Assembly: GCF_045984285.3 (NCBI RefSeq)
Contig: NZ_JBJQIK030000002.1
Location: 558,001-622,000, forward strand
DNA: 64,000 nucleotides
Reading direction: 5' to 3'
Source of the DNA: Rugamonas sp045984285
Lineage (GTDB): Bacteria > Pseudomonadota > Gammaproteobacteria > Burkholderiales > Burkholderiaceae_D
Part shown: positions 32,918 through 41,364 of the stretch, in pieces
Position numbering within the stretch: position 1 is the first letter of the stretch
How the letters are laid out: each line of letters starts with the position of its first letter
Made by a program: the position numbers and the translations under genes
Notes under the pieces: generated by a model
Told to the model about the DNA's origin: nothing
The model's input: only the letters and a program-made list of their open reading frames with translations
Databases searched by the model: none

Positions 32918-33771
32918 TCGTAGGTTCCTTTCATGCTCGCGACGAACAGGTCCGCCACGCTGGGGGTGCGCAGTTCGCCGAGGGTTTCCAGCTGCTGGCG
33001 CGGCACGCCGTCGAACAGCATTACCGGTTTGCCGAACACCGTGCGCTGCGCCATCGGCTGCAGGGCTGCCGCCGCGGCGGCGGAGTGCGGATTCACCATC
33101 ACTTCCGTGTAGCGGTCGCTGATTTCGTCCATCGACGCGGCCAGCGTGATCTTGCCGTCACGGATAAACAGCAGGTCGGTGAGGATGTGTTCCACCTCTT
33201 CGATCTGGTGCGTGGTGATGACGATGGTCTTGTTCTCGTCGAAGTAGTCCTCCAGCAGGTTCTGGTAGAACTGCTTGCGGTACAGGATGTCCAGGCCCAG
33301 GGTCGGCTCGTCAAGCACCAGCAGCTTGGCGTCGATCGCCATCACCAGGGCCAGGTGCAGCTGCACGATCATGCCCTTGGACATGGCCTTCACCTTCATG
33401 TTCGGCGACAGCTTGGTGTGCTCGATATAGCGCTGCGCCTTCTCGCGGTCGAAGCGCGGATGGATGCCGGCCACGAAGTCGATGGCGTCCTTCACCTTCA
33501 GCCAGCGCGGCAGGATGGCCACGTCGGCGATGAAGCACACATCGCGCATCAGCTCGTCGCGGTGGCTGCGCGGATCCATGCCCAGAACGGACAGCTCGCC
33601 TTCGAACTGGCACAGGCCGAGAATAGCCTTCAGCGTGGTGGTCTTGCCGGAACCGTTAGGACCGATCAGGCCCACGATGCGGCCGGGCTGCACGTCGAAG
33701 GAGGCGCTGTCGAGGGCGGCCTGCTTGCCATAGCGCTTGGTCAGGCCTTTGGCGGAGATCAGGGCACTCAT
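32914..33771 (-). CDS. ABC transporter ATP-binding protein
   Basis: A 285-residue ATPase: Walker A GPNGSGKTT (near residue 38), Walker B LLVLDEPTLGLD, H-loop ITTHQIEE. The signature motif is degenerate (AMSKGMIVQLHLAL in place of LSGGQ), as seen in YtrB/EcsA-like ATPases partnered with ABC-2 permeases. The protein overlaps both its neighbours as ATGA (GntR upstream, permease downstream), so the three genes are a tightly coupled operon. Confidence 0.9.
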   Translation of the reverse strand: MSALISAKGLTKRYGKQAALDSASFDVQPGRIVGLIGPNGSGKTTTLKAILGLCQFEGELSVLGMDPRSHRDELMRDVCFIADVAILPRWLKVKDAIDFVAGIHPRFDREKAQRYIEHTKLSPNMKVKAMSKGMIVQLHLALVMAIDAKLLVLDEPTLGLDILYRKQFYQNLLEDYFDENKTIVITTHQIEEVEHILTDLLFIRDGKITLAASMDEISDRYTEVMVNPHSAAAAAALQPMAQRTVFGKPVMLFDGVPRQQLETLGELRTPSVADLFVASMKGTYE

Positions 33772-34130
33772 ACGGCGGCCCCCGGTTTTTGCGCGCCTTG
33801 CAGCAGCTGCTCCAGGTTCAGCCCCAGGCGGCGGATACGCTCCACCATCGCCGGCCATTCCTCGCTCAGGAAGCGTTCGCGTTCGGATGCCAGCAGTTTG
33901 TCGACAGCGCCTTCAGTGACGTACATACCTAATCCCCTTCGTTTTTCTACCAAGGTTTCATCGACCAGCTCCTGATATGCCTTGGAGACGGTGATCGGGT
34001 TGAGCTGATAATCGGCTGCTACCTGCCGTACGGAGGGCAGGGCGTCGCCCGGCTTCAGCAAGCCGTCCAACATCATGCCGATGACCCGCTCCTTGAGCTG
34101 GCGGTAAATCGGCGTGTTTTCATTCCACAT
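33768..34130 (-). CDS. GntR-family regulator, YtrA type
   Basis: A 120-residue regulator: winged helix (IYRQLKERVIGMMLDGLLKPGDALPSVRQVA, NPITVSKAYQEL, GLGMYV) and a very short C-terminal helical tail, the mark of the YtrA subfamily, which represses its own ABC-transporter operon and often responds to cell-wall antibiotics. It is first in the operon; a palindrome matching a YtrA-type operator lies upstream at 34164-34189. Confidence 0.9.
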   Translation of the reverse strand: MWNENTPIYRQLKERVIGMMLDGLLKPGDALPSVRQVAADYQLNPITVSKAYQELVDETLVEKRRGLGMYVTEGAVDKLLASERERFLSEEWPAMVERIRRLGLNLEQLLQGAQKPGAAV

Positions 34131-34163
34131 GCGTGGCTCCTCTCCAGTAGTGTTGTGATGGAC

Positions 34164-34189
34164 TGGTGTTGTAGTGAACTATAACACTA
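34164..34189. promoter_or_regulatory. Probable operator of the GntR-ABC operon
   Basis: TGGTGTTGTAGT-GA-ACTATAACACTA is an inverted repeat with two mismatches in 12 pairs, about 35 bases before the regulator's ATG. A further half-site (TAGTGTTGTGAT) lies at 34148-34159. The AGT-N-ACT core spacing suits YtrA-like GntR regulators. Confidence 0.55.
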
Positions 34190-34237
34190 AAAAATCAGAA
34201 CGCAAACAATTTTTCGCTTCGTCTCCGCAGGCGGCGG

Positions 34238-34948
34238 TCAGCTCATCAGCTTGCGGAGGTCGAGGGCGTTGGCGGCGGCGGCGCCGGAGGCGGTATTGTC
34301 GAAGATCACCCAGGCGGCTTTCTGGCTGGCGACATAGTCGCGCACCTGGGCCAGCCTGGCGGCTTCATAGGAGGAGTAGTAGATGCGCGGGCTGCCGTGC
34401 AGGCGGATGTAGGCGGTTTCGCTGGTGGCCACATAAGGGCCGGGTTCACCGACAGCGGGATCGGCGATCACGCGCGTGACGCCGGCGTCGCGCAGCAGCT
34501 GTGTGGCGGCCTCGCCGAACCACGAGCCGTGGCGCGCCTCGCAGGCCAGCAGGCAGCCGAAATGCGCGTGCAGGGCGGCGAACAGATCGCGCGCGGCGCC
34601 CTGGTCGAGTTCCAGCTTCGGCGGCAGTTGCACCAGTACGCAGCCCAGCTTCGGTCCCAGGCCAGCTGCTTCCGATGCGAACTGGGTGATCAGGGCATCC
34701 ACGCCGCGCAGCTTTGCGTCGTGCGTGATGGTGCGGGGCAGCTTGACGGCAAAGCGGAAGTCGTCGGGCACGCTTCCGGCCCAGCGCTGGTAAGTCTCCG
34801 GCTTGTGCGGGCGGTAGAACGAAGTATTGATCTCCGCAGCGTTCAAGACGCGTGAAAAACGTTCAAGATGGCTGCCTTCGCCGGGAAAGCCTTGCGCCGC
34901 ATCGCGCGGGATCGACCAGCCCGCGCATCCGATTCGTGTTCCTTCCAT
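34238..34948 (-). CDS. DUF72 family protein (YecE-like)
   Basis: A 236-residue TIM-barrel protein of the DUF72 family: RIGCAGWSIPRD at the start, EINTSFYRPHKPETYQRWA, FRFAVKLPRTITHD, LLACEARHGSW and YIRLHGSPRIYYSSY near the C-terminus. The family is widespread and functionally uncharacterised. It is on the minus strand, downstream of and separate from the lipoprotein gene at 35024, with which it shares a 75-base divergent promoter region. GGAAGGAAC lies before the ATG at 34948. Confidence 0.9.
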   Translation of the reverse strand: MEGTRIGCAGWSIPRDAAQGFPGEGSHLERFSRVLNAAEINTSFYRPHKPETYQRWAGSVPDDFRFAVKLPRTITHDAKLRGVDALITQFASEAAGLGPKLGCVLVQLPPKLELDQGAARDLFAALHAHFGCLLACEARHGSWFGEAATQLLRDAGVTRVIADPAVGEPGPYVATSETAYIRLHGSPRIYYSSYEAARLAQVRDYVASQKAAWVIFDNTASGAAAANALDLRKLMS

Positions 34949-35023
34949 TGTGCGATTCCTTTATGATCGGCCAAACTCTACGGCATGCCGCGCATGGCCG
35001 TCGCCCAATTCAAAGGAAAGCGC

Positions 35024-35581
35024 ATGATGAAATCCATTCTCGCCCGTTGTCTCGCAATACTGCTGCTGGCTGCCCTTGCAGGCTGCGCCAGTTTCACGGG
35101 GCCGCGCGACGTAGACGTGCCGCTGGACAAGCTGCAGCGCGGCCTGGACCGCCACTTCCCGGTGCAGCAGCGTGTGCTGGCGGTATTTGACGTACAGCTA
35201 TCGCAGCCGCGCATCGCCATCGAAGGCATGAACGACCGCGTGCAGCTGGCGGCGCGCATGGACGTGACGCCCATCCTGGGACGCCAGTCCTGGCAAGGCG
35301 CGCTGGCGATTTCCGGCCGCCTGGTGGTGGACAATGCCCGCAATGCGGTCTTCCTGCACGACGCCCGCATCGACCAGTTCCAGCTTGACGCACTGGATTC
35401 GCGCACCCAGCAGCAGGTGGCCGCCGTAGCCGACGTGCTGGCCAACAAACTGGTGCGCGACGTGCCGCTCTACACCTTCCGCGTCGACGAGCTGCGCTAC
35501 GCCGGCGTGCAGTTCATCCCCACCTCCATCCGCACCACACCGCAAGGCCTGCTGATCCACATCGAACCCCAGCCACGCTGA
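35024..35581 (+). CDS. DUF1439 lipoprotein (YceB-like)
   Basis: A 185-residue lipoprotein: signal peptide with lipobox LAGC (Cys about 23) and a mature domain beginning FTGPRDVDVPLDKLQRGLDRHFP, typical of the DUF1439/YceB family, a lipid-binding-like fold of unknown role. The ATG at 35024 follows AAAGGAAAG by five bases; an ATG at 35027 is the alternative. Its stop is followed in six bases by a family A palindrome. Confidence 0.85.
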   Translation: MMKSILARCLAILLLAALAGCASFTGPRDVDVPLDKLQRGLDRHFPVQQRVLAVFDVQLSQPRIAIEGMNDRVQLAARMDVTPILGRQSWQGALAISGRLVVDNARNAVFLHDARIDQFQLDALDSRTQQQVAAVADVLANKLVRDVPLYTFRVDELRYAGVQFIPTSIRTTPQGLLIHIEPQPR

Positions 35582-35586
35582 CAACA

Positions 35587-35633
35587 GGTGCCTGACCCCA
35601 TGGTGTCAGTATGACACCATGGGGTCAGGCACC
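35587..35633. repeat. Palindromic element, family A
   Basis: Perfect 22-base arms (35587-35608 and 35612-35633) around GTA: GGTGCCTGACCCCATGGTGT-CA. It has the same core as 16032-16100 except A for G at one place. It lies between two genes on the same strand. Confidence 0.9.
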
Positions 35634-35699
35634 GATGTGTCAGTTGTGCCGTGGCAAGGCTGGCTCTAAAATATGTGCAACTGATTCCTGGAGATCACC

Positions 35700-36461
35700 A
35701 TGCCCATCCTCGGCATCGGCCTGCACGTTCTGGTCGCACTCTTTTTCGCGGTTCACGCCATTCGCAGCCGCCAGCAGATGTACTGGCTGCTGATTTTGTT
35801 CTCGTTCCCCTTACTGGGCAGTGTGGTGTATTTCTTCGGCGTGTATCTGCCGAACTCGCGGCTGGAGCACGGCGCGCGCAAGGCCGTGGCCAGCGCCGCG
35901 AAAGCGCTCGATCCTACGCGCGAGCTGCGTGCCGCGCGCGACGCTTTCGAGTTCACGCCGACGGCGCAGAACCAGATGCGTCTCGCAGCAGCCTTGCTGG
36001 AAGCGGGGGAAGCGAAGGAGGCGGCGTCCATGTATGAAGCCTGCCTGCAAGGCGCCTTTGCCGGCGATCTTGAAATCCGCCTGGGCGCTGCGCGCGCCTT
36101 GCTGGCCAGTGGCGATGCTGAGCAAGCGGTAACGCATCTCGATTACGTACGACGCACCGATCGCAACTACCGCCCGGAGCAAACCAGTGTGCTGCTCGCG
36201 CAGGCTTATGCGGCCGCCGGGCGCAATGCAGAAGCGCGCGCAGAATTCGAGTCTGCGGTGGAGCGCTTCGGCAGCTTTGAGGCGCGCGCGGAATTTGCCA
36301 TCTGGGCGGCGGGCGCCGGTGAGATCCAGCTCGCGCACAAGCTGCAGAATGAGCTGCAGGCAACCATGGACCGCTGGAACAAGCACACGCATACCATGAA
36401 CCTGCCGCTGATCCGCCGCCTGGAATCGGCCTTCAGCCGCATTCCGCGCGCCTCCAGCTAA
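35700..36461 (+). CDS. Membrane-anchored tetratricopeptide-repeat protein
   Basis: A 253-residue protein. Two membrane helices at the N-terminus (LGIGLHVLVALFFAVHAI and MYWLLILFSFPLLGSVVYFFGV) form a phospholipase-D-nuclease-like hairpin, followed by about five helical TPR-like repeats in the cytoplasm or periplasm (QNQMRLAAALLEAGEAKEA, LEIRLGAARALLASGDAEQA, TSVLLAQAYAAAGRNAEA). Likely a scaffold; no partner is evident. It ends overlapping the convergent chitinase-like gene by 4 bases. Confidence 0.75.
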   Translation: MPILGIGLHVLVALFFAVHAIRSRQQMYWLLILFSFPLLGSVVYFFGVYLPNSRLEHGARKAVASAAKALDPTRELRAARDAFEFTPTAQNQMRLAAALLEAGEAKEAASMYEACLQGAFAGDLEIRLGAARALLASGDAEQAVTHLDYVRRTDRNYRPEQTSVLLAQAYAAAGRNAEARAEFESAVERFGSFEARAEFAIWAAGAGEIQLAHKLQNELQATMDRWNKHTHTMNLPLIRRLESAFSRIPRASS

Positions 36462-37072
36462 GCCTCCAGCGCGGCACGCGCGCGCCGCAATAGTTCGCGG
36501 CGCTCTGCGAGGCCGGTCACGCCGCCGTTGATACGGCGCGTGATCTCGTCGAATGCGCCCGTATCGGCCAGCGCATTCAGGCCGCGGTCATCCCAGAACC
36601 AGGCTGCGCTCAATGCCGCAGGACCGTGCGAGGACAGCAGCTCCGGCTGCGCCAGCAGGTCAAGGCCCAGCGCCGCTGCAGCGCGCGCATAGTTCTCACG
36701 GCCGGTAAGCTGGATCAGTCCACGGCCACGAAAGCGGTAGCCGTCGCCGCTGGCGGCGTCGCCATTCCCCATGCGGCCCGCATAGACGAAGTTGGCCAGG
36801 CCTTCCGCATTGCAGACAAAGGGCTCGGCCATGCCCGCATCGCAGAACCTGCGCGGCCACACGGCCGCCAGGCGCGAAGGCGTTCGATAGACGAGGTTCT
36901 CTTCCAGGCGCTGGAAGCCGCCTGATTCATGCCCCACCTGCGCCAGGAAGGCCGCAATGCGGCCCTTGGTGGTGATGCGGAAGCGCTGCATGGCGGGGAA
37001 GAGGGCGGCGGCCCAGTCCTCCGCGTCGGCACAAAGAGGAAAGGCCTTGCGCAACATGTCGGCATTCAACAT
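36458..37072 (-). CDS. Glycoside hydrolase family 19 (chitinase/lysozyme-like) protein
   Basis: A 204-residue enzyme without a signal peptide. AAFLAQVGHESGGFQRLEENL carries the catalytic glutamates (49 and 58), and RFRGRGLIQLTGRENYARAA is the GH19 signature. Small phage-type endolysins of this family cut peptidoglycan or chitin. No phage genes are near, so it may be a captured endolysin or a toxin-like effector that needs another export route. GGAGG precedes the ATG at 37072 by five bases. Confidence 0.87.
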   Translation of the reverse strand: MLNADMLRKAFPLCADAEDWAAALFPAMQRFRITTKGRIAAFLAQVGHESGGFQRLEENLVYRTPSRLAAVWPRRFCDAGMAEPFVCNAEGLANFVYAGRMGNGDAASGDGYRFRGRGLIQLTGRENYARAAAALGLDLLAQPELLSSHGPAALSAAWFWDDRGLNALADTGAFDEITRRINGGVTGLAERRELLRRARAALEA

Positions 37073-37148
37073 GGCATCCTCCGCAGCGAGTGCACATGAG
37101 GCCCAGCATATGCCGCGGCGATTCGAATTCAAGTAAGCTGCGGAAACG

Positions 37149-37730
37149 ATGAACACCTTATCCCACCATCTTTTGACGCAGGCCTATAACAATGCGTGGG
37201 CCAACCACCGGTTATTGCGGGCTTGCAATGAACTGAGCCAGGAGGACTTCGAAGCGCCGCGCATTGGATTCTTCCCCAGCATTAAGGCCACGCTGAACCA
37301 CATCCTCACGGTGGACTGGTTCTACATCGATGGCCTTAAACGCGACTGGCGCGGCGAAGCGCCGCATCCGGACTACGGAACCTTCTTTCGTCCACCGGAA
37401 CCGATGGCCACCTGCGCCGAGCTATGGCGCGAGCAGGCCGCATCCGACCGCAAGCTGATTGCCTACTGCGCGCAATTGAGCGATGAGGTGCTGAACCATG
37501 TGGTGAGCATCGGCCGCGAAGGAGAGCCCCAGCGCGACACCCGGGTGCGGCTGCTGGCGCACATCTTCCAGCACCAGATCCACCACCGCGGGCAGGTGCA
37601 CAACATGCTGTCCGGCACGCCCGTAAAGCCTCCCCAGCTAGACGAATTCTTCGCCCAGGGCGAGGCACCCCTGCGCGCGCAGGACTTCGCCGAGCTCGGC
37701 TGGACCGAAGCCCAAATCTGGAACCGCTGA
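37149..37730 (+). CDS. DinB-family protein
   Basis: A 193-residue four-helix protein of the DinB/YfiT metalloenzyme type. Metal ligands can be seen as His50 in TLNHILTVDW and the HxxxH in FQHQIHHRGQVHNML. Such proteins act as thiol-dependent transferases in some bacteria; the substrate here is unknown. The gene's stop lies inside the first palindrome of the family A cluster at 37729. Confidence 0.87.
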   Translation: MNTLSHHLLTQAYNNAWANHRLLRACNELSQEDFEAPRIGFFPSIKATLNHILTVDWFYIDGLKRDWRGEAPHPDYGTFFRPPEPMATCAELWREQAASDRKLIAYCAQLSDEVLNHVVSIGREGEPQRDTRVRLLAHIFQHQIHHRGQVHNMLSGTPVKPPQLDEFFAQGEAPLRAQDFAELGWTEAQIWNR

Positions 37731-37872
37731 GTCCGCGACACCATGGGGCCAGCCCCCTCGTGTCGCGGACTCGGCAGCAAGTGGGTGGTTGAGCTCGCGA
37801 CAGTTGGGGCCTGGCCCCATGGTGTCGCGGGCTCAGCTATTGACACCTGGGTGCCTGACCCCATGGTGTCAG
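37729..37872. repeat. Cluster of three palindromic elements, family A
   Basis: Three imperfect hairpins follow one another: GAGTCCGCGACA...TGTCGCGGACTC (37729-37772), GAGCTCGCGACA...TGTCGCGGGCTC (37791-37834) and TGACACC...GGTGTCA (37841-37871) containing GTGCCTGACCCCATGGTGTC. They fill the space between two converging genes (DinB and lpxH), overlapping both stops. Confidence 0.85.
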
Positions 37873-38606
37873 GGTTGCTTGGCGGGGAGGGCGTGGCGGG
37901 TGAGGGTGCCGTCGTCGGCGAGGGCGAGCCAGCCGCCGCGCGGCGGCGCTGCATCGGGCTCCCAGTCGGGGAGGACGTAGCGCAGCTTGCCGTCAACGTC
38001 GTGCACCGCCGGACGGTGGGTGTGGCCGTGGATCATGATCGTGGCGCCGGTTTGCTCGAAGACTTCGGCAATGGCCGCGGGCGTAACGTCCATGATCTCG
38101 TACGATTTTTCGGTGTGGGCCTGCTTGCTGTTTTCGCGCAGCCCCGCGATGATCTGCTTGCGCTGCTCCAGCGGCATGGCCAGGAATTGCTGCTGCCACG
38201 CGGGCTGCCGCACCTGCGCGCGGAAAGCCATGTATTTGACGTCGTCCGTGCATTGCGCATCGCCATGCAACAGCACGATGCGCTTGCCGCCAACCTCAAT
38301 GACCCAGGTTTCGGGCAGCAGCGTCAAGCCCGCCGCAGTGGCAAAATCGGCACCGGCGAGGAAGTCGCGATTGCCCGCAATCCAGAATACTTCAACGCCG
38401 GCATCGCTCACGCGGCGCAGGGCGCTGACTATCTGCTGGTGGAAGGGGGCGGAGAGGTCGTCGTCGCCTGCCCAGTATTCGAACAGGTCGCCGAGCAGGT
38501 AGAGCTGCTTTGCAGCCAGCGCCTGTTCGTCAAGAAAGCGCAGGAAGGCTTCCGTGATCGCCGGGCGCTCCGGCTGCAAATGCAGGTCTGAGATGAAAAG
38601 AATCAC
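37869..38606 (-). CDS. lpxH: UDP-2,3-diacylglucosamine diphosphatase
   Basis: A 245-residue calcineurin-like phosphoesterase: ISDLHLQPERP, LYLLGDLFEYWAGDDD, WIAGNRDFL, LLHGDAQCTDD and IHGHTHRPAVHD are the five metal-binding blocks of LpxH, which cleaves UDP-2,3-diacylglucosamine to lipid X in lipid A synthesis at the inner membrane. The gene lies 6 bases after ppiB on the same strand, as in E. coli, where ppiB and lpxH are neighbours. Confidence 0.94.
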   Translation of the reverse strand: MILFISDLHLQPERPAITEAFLRFLDEQALAAKQLYLLGDLFEYWAGDDDLSAPFHQQIVSALRRVSDAGVEVFWIAGNRDFLAGADFATAAGLTLLPETWVIEVGGKRIVLLHGDAQCTDDVKYMAFRAQVRQPAWQQQFLAMPLEQRKQIIAGLRENSKQAHTEKSYEIMDVTPAAIAEVFEQTGATIMIHGHTHRPAVHDVDGKLRYVLPDWEPDAAPPRGGWLALADDGTLTRHALPAKQP

Positions 38607-38612
38607 TGCAAA

Positions 38613-39107
38613 TTAAGCAGCTGCTTCGATCTTCTCGATGATGATGTCTTCCACCGGCACGTCGGCGAACATGCCGCTGCGGGTGGTTTTCACTTTCTTG
38701 ATTTCGTCGATGACTTCGGTGCCTTCGGTTACTTTGCCGAACACTGCGTAGCCCCAGCCGTCCTGGCCCGGGTAGTCCAGGAAGGAGTTGTTCTTCACGT
38801 TGATGAAGAACTGGGCCGATGCCGAGTGCGGCGCCGAGGTGCGGGCCATGGCCAGGGTGTATGGCTCGTTCTTCAGGCCATTCTTGGCTTCGTTTTCCAC
38901 GGTCTTGTCGGCAGGCTTCTGCTTCATGCCCGGCTCGAAACCGCCGCCCTGGATCATGAAACCATCGATAACGCGGTGGAAGATGGTGTTGTTGTAGTGG
39001 CCGGCGTTCATGTAGTGCAGGAAGTTTTCGACGGTCTTCGGCGCTTTTTCCGCGTCCAGTTCAGCAACGATCTTGCCTTTGTTGGTGGTGATGGTAATGG
39101 TGGTCAT
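38613..39107 (-). CDS. ppiB: Cytoplasmic peptidyl-prolyl isomerase B (cyclophilin)
   Basis: A 164-residue cyclophilin with no signal peptide: VENFLHYMNAGHYNNTIFHRVIDGFMIQ, the catalytic Arg in FHRVI, LAMARTSAPHSASAQFFINV, and GWGYAVFGKVTEGTEV. It catalyses proline cis-trans isomerisation during folding. The ATG at 39107 is used because the protein aligns from MTTITITTNKG onward. It is in an apparent operon with ppiA upstream and lpxH downstream. Confidence 0.94.
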   Translation of the reverse strand: MTTITITTNKGKIVAELDAEKAPKTVENFLHYMNAGHYNNTIFHRVIDGFMIQGGGFEPGMKQKPADKTVENEAKNGLKNEPYTLAMARTSAPHSASAQFFINVKNNSFLDYPGQDGWGYAVFGKVTEGTEVIDEIKKVKTTRSGMFADVPVEDIIIEKIEAAA

Positions 39108-39178
39108 GTTGAATCCTGTGGGTATTGTTGTGTGAAACAGGGCCGCGATATTACAGCAGCCCATGACAAAACGCTATT

Positions 39179-39772
39179 TTACTGTGTCGGCTCGGTTTTC
39201 GTTTCGATCTTCGTCTTCAGTACCGTAACGGACTTGATCGTGATGGGATTGACCGGGATATTGGCAAACATCGGCTTATCGTCCACCAGCACGCCCTTGA
39301 TCTTGTCCACCACTTCCTGGCCCTGGATGACCTTGCCGAATACGGTATAGCCCACGCCATCCGGCATCGGATAGTTCAGGCCTTCGTTATTGGCCACGTT
39401 GATGAAGAACTGGGAAGTGGCCGAATCCGGATTGTCGGTACGCGCCATGGCCACGGTATAAGGCTCGTTGCGCAGGCCGTTCTGGGACTCGCTCTTGACC
39501 GGTTTCAGCGTCGGCTTGCCCTTCAAATCCTTGGTGTAACCGCCGGTCTGGATCATGAAGCCGTCAATCACGCGGTGGAAAATGGTGTTCTTATAGAAGC
39601 CGCTTTTCACATAGGCCAGGAAATTGGCCACCGATTTGGGCGCCTTCTCGTCATTCAGCTCAAGAATAATCTCGCCTTCGGTGGTTTTGATGGACACCTG
39701 CGGCATCTCGGCTGCCAGGGCGGCGCCGCTCAGAAGCATTGCGCCGAGAAAGGTCAAGCTTTTTTTAATCAT
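39179..39772 (-). CDS. ppiA: Periplasmic peptidyl-prolyl isomerase (cyclophilin)
   Basis: A 197-residue cyclophilin preceded by a Sec signal peptide (KKSLTFLGAMLLSGAALAAE, cleaved after about residue 20), so it acts in the periplasm. The core is the same as in PpiB (NFLAYVKSGFYKNTIFHRVIDGFMIQ, ATSQFFINVANNEG). It is divergent from cysS. GAGAAG precedes the ATG. Confidence 0.93.
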   Translation of the reverse strand: MIKKSLTFLGAMLLSGAALAAEMPQVSIKTTEGEIILELNDEKAPKSVANFLAYVKSGFYKNTIFHRVIDGFMIQTGGYTKDLKGKPTLKPVKSESQNGLRNEPYTVAMARTDNPDSATSQFFINVANNEGLNYPMPDGVGYTVFGKVIQGQEVVDKIKGVLVDDKPMFANIPVNPITIKSVTVLKTKIETKTEPTQ

Positions 39773-39978
39773 CTTCTCCGCTTTCCATAAAGTGCTTTCG
39801 CCATTTTATCAATGCTATACTTGGCGACGACGTTCCATTCTATCAAAGAAGAACTCCACCAAGGGGCTGTCACTCCCAAGGCAAAACAGCAGCAGCGCAG
39901 GCGCGGCACTCCATAGTGCAAGGCGCCCGGCAGCCGTTTTGCGCCGGGAGACGGGAAGAGAATCAGAATACGAGTCCG

Positions 39979-41364
39979 ATGAGTAATTTAAAGATTTACA
40001 ACACGCTGGCACGCGAGAAGCAGACCTTCAAACCGATGGAAGCGGGCAAAGTCCGCATGTACGTCTGTGGCATGACGATCTACGACTACTGCCACATCGG
40101 TCACGCCCGCATGATGATGGCGTTCGACGTCATCTACCGCTGGCTGCTGGCATCGGGCTATGACGTGCAGTACGTGCGCAATATCACGGACATCGAAGAC
40201 AAGATCATCAAGCGCGCCGTGGAGAACGGTGAAACCATCCGCTCGCTGACCACGCGCTTTGCGCAATACATGGACGAAGACATCGGCGCCCTGGGCATCC
40301 TGCAGCCGACCGATGTGCCGCGCGCTACCGAATATGTGCCGCAGATGCTATCCCTCATCGAGCAGCTGGAAGCGAAAGGCCTGGCTTACAAATCGGACGA
40401 CGGAGATGTGAACTTCGCCGTGCGCAATTTCGAAGGCTACGGCAAGCTCTCGCGCCGTTCGCTGGACGACCTGCGCGCCGGCGAGCGCGTGGACGTGAAC
40501 ACCGGCAAGCGCGATCCGCTGGACTTCGTGCTGTGGAAGGCCTCCAAGGAAGGCGAACCGGAAGAAGCGAAGTGGGACTCGAAATGGGGCTCCGGCCGTC
40601 CGGGCTGGCATATCGAGTGCTCCGCCATGTCCTGCGCGCTGCTCGGCGAGCAGTTCGACATCCACGGCGGCGGCCGCGACCTGGAATTTCCGCACCACGA
40701 AAATGAAATCGCACAGTCGGAAGGCGCCTTCGGCCATCCGATGGTGAATTACTGGGTGCACAACGGCTTTGTGAACGTGGACAACGAGAAGATGTCCAAA
40801 TCCCTGGGCAACTTCTTCACCATCCGCGACGTGCTGAAGCAGTACGACGCCGAAGTGCTGCGCTTCTTCATCCTGCGCGCCCACTACCGCAGCCCGCTGA
40901 ACTACTCGGACGTGCACCTGGACGATGCCCGCATTGCGCTGACCCGCCTCTATACGGCGCTGGACGGCGTCAGCGGCGACGGCAAGGCGCTGGACTGGAA
41001 CGAAGCGCACGCCAAACGCTTCGCCGAAGCGATGGACGATGACTTCAACACCCCGGTCGCCATCGCCGTGTTGTTCGACCTTGCCACGGAAGTGAACAAG
41101 ACCAAGTCGGCGGAACTGGCGCGCCAGCTGAAAGCACTGGCCGCAGTAGTGGGCCTGCTGGAACGCGAGCCGCAGCAATTCCTGCAGGCGGCCGTGGGCG
41201 ACGCCATGGGCGAAGACGCGATTGCGGCGGCGATTGCCGACCGCGCCGCCGCCAAAAAGGCGCGCGACTTCGCCAAATCCGACAAGATCCGCGCCGACCT
41301 GCTGGCGGCCGGCATCGTCCTGGAAGACAAGCCTGACGGCACCACCAACTGGCGCCGCGCATAA
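39979..41364 (+). CDS. cysS: Cysteine--tRNA ligase
   Basis: A 461-residue class I synthetase: zinc ligands Cys30, Cys214 and His239 (the family's fourth ligand would be Glu243), the HIGH motif at 39-42, and KMSKS at 271-275, followed by the helical DALR anticodon-binding domain. The ATG at 39979 begins MSNLKIYNTLAREKQ, the family N-terminus, about 150 bases downstream of a TATACT -10-like box at 39816, which would leave a long leader. It overlaps alkA as TAATG. Confidence 0.96.
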   Translation: MSNLKIYNTLAREKQTFKPMEAGKVRMYVCGMTIYDYCHIGHARMMMAFDVIYRWLLASGYDVQYVRNITDIEDKIIKRAVENGETIRSLTTRFAQYMDEDIGALGILQPTDVPRATEYVPQMLSLIEQLEAKGLAYKSDDGDVNFAVRNFEGYGKLSRRSLDDLRAGERVDVNTGKRDPLDFVLWKASKEGEPEEAKWDSKWGSGRPGWHIECSAMSCALLGEQFDIHGGGRDLEFPHHENEIAQSEGAFGHPMVNYWVHNGFVNVDNEKMSKSLGNFFTIRDVLKQYDAEVLRFFILRAHYRSPLNYSDVHLDDARIALTRLYTALDGVSGDGKALDWNEAHAKRFAEAMDDDFNTPVAIAVLFDLATEVNKTKSAELARQLKALAAVVGLLEREPQQFLQAAVGDAMGEDAIAAAIADRAAAKKARDFAKSDKIRADLLAAGIVLEDKPDGTTNWRRA

